Source of the DNA: Kipferlia bialata
Lineage: Eukaryota > Fornicata
Direction: 5' to 3'
DNA length: 20,223 nucleotides
Assembly: GCA_003568945.1 (NCBI GenBank)
Contig: BDIP01000385.1
Span: 1 to 20,223, forward strand
Part shown: in pieces, positions 17,801-20,223 of the stretch
How positions within the stretch are numbered: the stretch's first letter is position 1
Layout: every line of letters starts with the position of its first letter
Position numbers and translations under genes: made by a program
Notes under the pieces: generated by a model
What the model was told of the DNA's origin: nothing
Databases searched by the model: none
What the model saw: only the letters and a program-made list of their open reading frames with translations

Positions 17801-19691
17801 AGCTGGTCTAGTGTATAACCCACACCGTCTGTGTTGAGAGCGGAGACACTTGCCAGAGTGGCAGAAGCCCTCTCGGTGTCGAAGGGAGAGAAGGCATTGA
17901 ACCTAGCCTCATAGTCGCTGATCTTCTCCATGAGAGAGTCTCTCTCAGCGGTGACGGCACTGAGTCTGTGTGTTTCCTGCTCAAGCACTGTGACTCTCTT
18001 CTTGGTCTCAGATAGCTGAGGTGAGTAACCTGTTAAAAATACTGTAACAATACAGTCGTAGTTGGTCTCACTGTGTGACTCACACTATGAATAGTGAGAG
18101 GCCATAGACAATATTCACCTGGGTACCGGTGCTGGCCAGGTTCCTCTCTAGTGACTGTATCAGCTGAACAGTCCTCGGCAGAAGCTGGGAGTACGTAGTA
18201 GTAGATCCTGCTCTCAGGCTCCGGTCCAGGTCTAGGAGCTCCTGTTGCAGCTGGTCTCTCGCTCTCTGGTCCCTCCTCTTTCTATCTGCCTTGCGCCTCT
18301 CTGCCTGTGAGGGCCTCTCACGGAGCTGATCTTGGAGACGTACATCTGGTGGCACAGGATCCTCGTCTCCCACACCACCCATGTAGACAGGCACCACGTG
18401 CTGCACTGGGTTCGTGTCTGCATCTGTAACTGGTGTCTCCTCTACAACTGCCTTCTCGGGTGTGACCACCGTAGACGTCTCTCCCCCACCAACCACTGTC
18501 ACGGGTCTTCCCACCATGAGACTCCTCTCACTGACCACATACACAGTGCTATCGTTGAGAACACATGCACTGCCGGAGTCAAAGGGGACTGGCAGTGGGT
18601 CCCCCTTCCACCACTCCCGTGTCTGGGTGTTGTACATGTGGACCTGTCTACCATGATGGGTACCCCCCATCACATGGATGTCAGTACCGAGACACACAGC
18701 GGCGGAAGCATGAGCCTGTGGTCAAATGTGAAATCAGTAATTGTGACATGACACGTCACTGTAGACACACTGACTCAGTGTGACACTGAGTTCGAAACGT
18801 TTCACTGTTGAAGGTGTCTCAAGAGAGAAACCACTGACAAGGAGTAGTTGTGTACAGCAGCTGTAGAGAGTTCTACACGGTCCATGAAGTGGAGGTTCTT
18901 GTCATATACTGATAAAGTAGTACTAGGTGTATATAGTACTAAGCATCCGGATATATGTTGTATACATATGTGCACACACGTATATGTATATTGAGTAGAA
19001 ATACACCCACCTTGAATGGAAGAGGGGTCTCCTGGCTCCAGCTGGTGCCATCAAACGTCAGGTGCATGTCCTGACAAACACCCCCCATCACATGAGCAGC
19101 GTCCCCTACAGTCACTACACAAGCACTCTCGAAGCCAACAGGAGCATCAGACACACGACGCCACACAGATGTGTCAGGATTGAACTCCCAGCAGTCCCGG
19201 AGGGCCGGGGACCTCTTGCTGGAGTATCCGCCAGCCACGTATAGCATGCCACCGAGGGTAAAGGCACTGTGGTTCATGCGCTGCTTGGGGCGCTGGCCTG
19301 AAGACAGGGATATCCACTCCTTGCTCTGGATGGTGTAGCGGAAGAGAGTGTTGAGAGTCCCATGCTTCTTGGTGCGTCCCCCAAAGACAAACACATAGTC
19401 ACCAATGCGTGTAGCGGTGGCGCCCTGGGTACCGGAGAGTACCTTGCAGCCCTTGCCGGCAGATGGGTCTGCTATCAGGGCCCCGGCCGCAACCTCAGTG
19501 AGCAGCACTGTCTTGGTCAGCGGGTTGCGCTGATGGTCCAAGCCATTGTTTACCCCAACAACCATGACAGGGCCGCTGTAGCCGTTATCTGTCAAGGGAC
19601 CCAGGGGAGCCAGGCATGGCCGCCCCTCACCCTTACACTCGAGGTGGGTCTGGACGGTATAGGCCAGTCCGACTGACACCGCCATAGACAT
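14613..19691 (-). CDS. Kelch - coiled coil - protein kinase - HECT - RING2 (Rcat) fusion protein
   Basis: Six exons on the - strand: 19691-19011, 18715-18119, 18015-17237, 17112-16914, 16858-14933 and 14885-14613. They total 4,455 nt, or 1,484 residues plus TAG. All joins keep frame (phase 0, except phase 2 at 17237/17112). Start ATG 19691; a second ATG lies two codons on, and the upstream frame has no other ATG before a TGA. Domains: kelch propeller 1-290, charged linker and coiled coils about 345-465 and 687-745, protein kinase about 785-1030, HECT about 1085-1394 and Rcat about 1435-1480. It looks like a ubiquitin ligase with an in-built kinase and a kelch substrate-binding or anchoring module. 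No signal peptide or membrane helix is seen, so it is probably cytosolic. A predictor that misses the introns would split this into several genes. Confidence 0.8.
14886..14932 (-). other. Intron 5 of the kelch-kinase-HECT gene
   Basis: 47 nt, GTATGC...CCCCAG, phase 0. It lies exactly between the end of the HECT domain (LDLAFQ) and the Rcat exon, and is A/T-rich in the middle. Without splicing, the upstream frame continues as low-quality sequence to a stop at 14801. Confidence 0.8.
14933..15862 (-). other. HECT-type ubiquitin ligase domain
   Basis: About 310 residues. The N-lobe shows L-G-R-F-L-A-F-Q-L-L-D-G, matching the HECT F-G-r-l-x-G-x-A-l pattern, and R-G-Y near the middle. The C-lobe shows L-L-x-V-F-A-T-G-S-S-x-L-P followed by L-P-S-A-H-Q-C, where family members have L-P-T-A/S-H-T-C. 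The Cys (codon 14992-14990, residue 1375) is the expected ubiquitin-thioester residue. The tail after the Cys is shorter than usual before the Rcat exon begins. Confidence 0.75.
16027..16762 (-). other. Protein kinase domain
   Basis: About 245 residues. It shows the beta-3 Lys in V-V-L-K-E-Y (residue 811), a helix C E-H-A-R-R-E-V, the catalytic loop H-R-D-I-K-P-Q-N-V-F-L (His codon 16420-16418, residue 899), G-D-F-D at 923-925 in place of DFG, I-C-G-T-M-H-Y-I-D for the activation/P+1 loop, and S-D-V-Y-S-F-G-R for helix F. The Gly-rich loop is weak. Catalysis is likely, as Lys, HRD Asp, Asn and the metal-binding Asp are present; DFD is uncommon but not disabling by itself. Confidence 0.85.
16859..16913 (-). 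other. Intron 4 of the kelch-kinase-HECT gene
   Basis: 55 nt, GTACGA...CCACAG, phase 0. It joins the coiled-coil end (PEAAE) to VLRTRYLRHP ahead of the kinase. Confidence 0.75.
16914..18015 (-). other. Coiled-coil and helical middle region
   Basis: Exons 3 and 4. The exon 3 start (LSETKKRVTVLEQE...) and exon 4 (LDEVEESLELNAVRIRRARS...) are heptad-like and rich in E, R, K, Q and L, typical of coiled coils. The part between is a predicted-helical stretch of about 200 residues without a family I recognise, containing a P-x-x-P-A-P patch. Together with a basic-charged helix at the end of exon 2 (about 18250-18365), this probably mediates self-association and separates the kelch head from the catalytic domains. 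Confidence 0.6.
17113..17236 (-). other. Intron 3 of the kelch-kinase-HECT gene
   Basis: 124 nt, GTACCG...CTTGTAG, the only phase-2 intron in the window. It splits an AGG codon: AG at 17238-17237 joins G at 17112. Splicing links LPQISLDR to LDEVEES and carries the helix through. Confidence 0.7.
18016..18118 (-). other. Intron 2 of the kelch-kinase-HECT gene
   Basis: 103 nt, GTGAAT...CACCTCAG, phase 0. It joins the end of exon 2 (ASTGTQ) to LSETKKRV, extending the coiled coil. The donor starts GTG rather than GTA. Confidence 0.7.
18716..19010 (-). other. Intron 1 of the kelch-kinase-HECT gene (longest in window)
   Basis: 295 nt, GTGGGT...GACCACAG, phase 0. It joins ETPLPFK to AHASAAVCLG, restoring the kelch blade pattern. 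It is three to six times longer than most other introns here and contains a 19-bp palindrome and two TAGTACT copies (about 18916-18942). I found no convincing C/D-box snoRNA motifs. Confidence 0.8.
18773..18791. repeat. 19-bp palindrome inside the 295-nt intron
   Basis: ACTCAGTGT, one spacer base, ACACTGAGT: two perfect 9-bp arms. It could form a tight hairpin in single strands or be a dyad-symmetric protein site. Confidence 0.8.
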
Positions 19692-19864
19692 CGTGTTGAA
19701 GAGAAGTAGAGAGCTCAGAAGGAATACTTGAGAGGAGTGGCCAGGATTCAGGTATACAGTTGACGAGCATCCCTCAACAGTGGTGCCCTTGACACCTTTC
19801 CTTCGGACCGTGTAGGATGTGCATCAACGCCACTTGTGTAGCAAGTGTAACTGTTGTTCAATTA

Positions 19865-19885
19865 TTCCTAAGTTAGGAATCCTAA
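19865..19885. promoter_or_regulatory. Overlapping palindromes, possible transcription-factor site
   Basis: TTCCTAA-G-TTAGGAA (19865-19879) is a perfect 7-bp dyad. It overlaps a second one, TTAGGA-A-TCCTAA (19873-19885). The cluster lies about 175 bp upstream of the start codon of the - strand gene, in an A/T-richer patch. The function is inferred from position and symmetry only. Confidence 0.35.
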
Positions 19886-20023
19886 CTGTTACCTTTAGTG
19901 CACTCAGTAAGGACCATAAATACAACGGAGCGGAGAGACAGAGAGAGGATTCTTTAGAGTTATTATTAGAGTCTATTCACTGTGCACATTCAAGACACGT
20001 ATAACGTATCCTTCCGTATGTAG

Positions 20024-20206
20024 GCGGCGCTAGTAGATCACCATGCCATACCGAAACTAGACAGAGGGAGTGTAAGGCATAGTACCAGGGTGGAATGGAT
20101 ACCCCAACTGATCATCACCAACACCAACACCAAATACTACAACCAGTTCGCCGATGCCCTAATAATCGAGGGTGTGTGTGTGTGTGTGGGGGGGGGGGGA
20201 CGATGA
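20024..20206 (+). CDS. Doubtful partial coding stretch at the right end
   Basis: Open + strand frame without its own ATG. It follows a TAG that could be a 3' splice site (CCGTATGTAG). It reads ...VEWIPQLIITNTNTKYYNQF and ADALIIEG, then a GT/G microsatellite that makes the frame beyond 20170 uncertain. The composition looks protein-like but no family is recognised. If real, it would be an internal exon of a gene running divergently from the kelch-kinase-HECT gene; chance is equally likely. Confidence 0.15.
   Translation, partial: AALVDHHAIPKLDRGSVRHSTRVEWIPQLIITNTNTKYYNQFADALIIEGVCVCVGGGGR
20172..20199. repeat. (GT)n microsatellite followed by a G run
   Basis: About eight GT units followed by 12 G (20188-20199). 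It lies close to the right end of the window and is a likely source of sequencing length error. Confidence 0.9.
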
Positions 20207-20223
20207 CCCCACAACATCACCAC

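Larger units (their letters stand above)
18530..19691 (-). other. N-terminal kelch-repeat propeller
   Basis: Five or six kelch blades. Diglycines at residues 104-105, 154-155, 203-204 and 244-245 each follow a hydrophobic strand (V-F-V-F-G-G, L-Y-V-A-G-G, A-H-V-M-G-G, I-H-V-M-G-G), with a spaced Tyr/Trp later in the blade (E-W-I, V-W-R, S-W-S, E-W-W). Weaker blades flank these. The intron at 18716-19010 falls exactly between two blades. Kelch propellers usually bind protein partners, which fits substrate recruitment by the E3. Confidence 0.8.
19692..20223. other. 5' flank of the kelch-kinase-HECT gene
   Basis: No well-supported gene. It presumably contains the promoter and 5' UTR of the - strand gene. 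Upstream of ATG 19691 the - strand frame is open back to a TGA near 19823 but has no ATG. Notable contents are a palindrome cluster at 19865-19885, a purine-rich stretch near 19927-19948, a weak + strand open stretch at 20024-20206, and a GT/G microsatellite at 20172-20199. Confidence 0.5.

Noticed and set aside
19873-19885. TTAGG/CCTAA as telomeric repeat
   Set aside because: There are only three alternating half-sites in inverted orientation, with no tandem array.
1-20223. Transposons, virus-like elements, CRISPR arrays, tRNA or rRNA genes
   Set aside because: I saw no transposase, polymerase, capsid or integrase motifs, no terminal repeats, no spaced short repeats and no cloverleaf or rRNA signatures on either strand.

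Overview
The window reads as nuclear DNA of a protist with short spliceosomal introns. It holds two long, tail-to-tail, multi-exon genes that encode very large multidomain proteins. Introns are 47-295 nt, begin GTA or GTG and mostly end CAG/TAG. The domain vocabulary (kelch, FG-GAP-like propellers, protein kinase, HECT, RING2/Rcat, PARP-like ART) is eukaryotic. Giant propeller and kelch proteins with short introns recall free-living anaerobic fornicates such as Kipferlia bialata. That assignment is from memory of style, not from a search. The standard genetic code fits.

Left and centre, positions 1-14432, + strand: one gene whose 5' end lies outside the window. Three introns can be placed (185-304, 494-573, 6316-6374). 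The visible product is about 4,723 residues: the end of one FG-GAP-like beta-propeller, a Ser/Thr/Pro-rich linker, three tandem propellers of about 1.1 kb each, one Ig-like domain, a more divergent propeller, and then a long array of Ig-like domains. In that array a period of about 600 bp gives way to one of about 1.5 kb. Next come a single transmembrane helix (12570-12632), a degenerate kinase fold and a C-terminal PARP-like ADP-ribosyltransferase fold. This is a receptor layout: a huge adhesive ectodomain with a cytoplasmic pseudokinase-ART tail.

Positions 14433-14612 form a short gap between the two converging 3' ends.

Right, positions 14613-19691, - strand: one six-exon gene of 1,484 codons. 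From N to C it encodes a kelch propeller, charged coiled-coil helices, a protein kinase with an intact HRD motif but DFD in place of DFG, a HECT-type E3 domain with its catalytic Cys, and, in the last exon, a RING2/Rcat zinc module with its own candidate catalytic Cys. Its 5' flank (19692-20223) carries a palindrome cluster, a GT/G microsatellite and a doubtful + strand coding stretch.

Both genes combine a propeller recognition module, a kinase or kinase-like fold and a second post-translational-modification enzyme (ADP-ribosyl transfer or ubiquitin transfer). This suggests surface signalling and protein turnover roles, but a direct functional link between the two is inference. I see no RNA genes, CRISPR arrays, transposons or virus-like elements.
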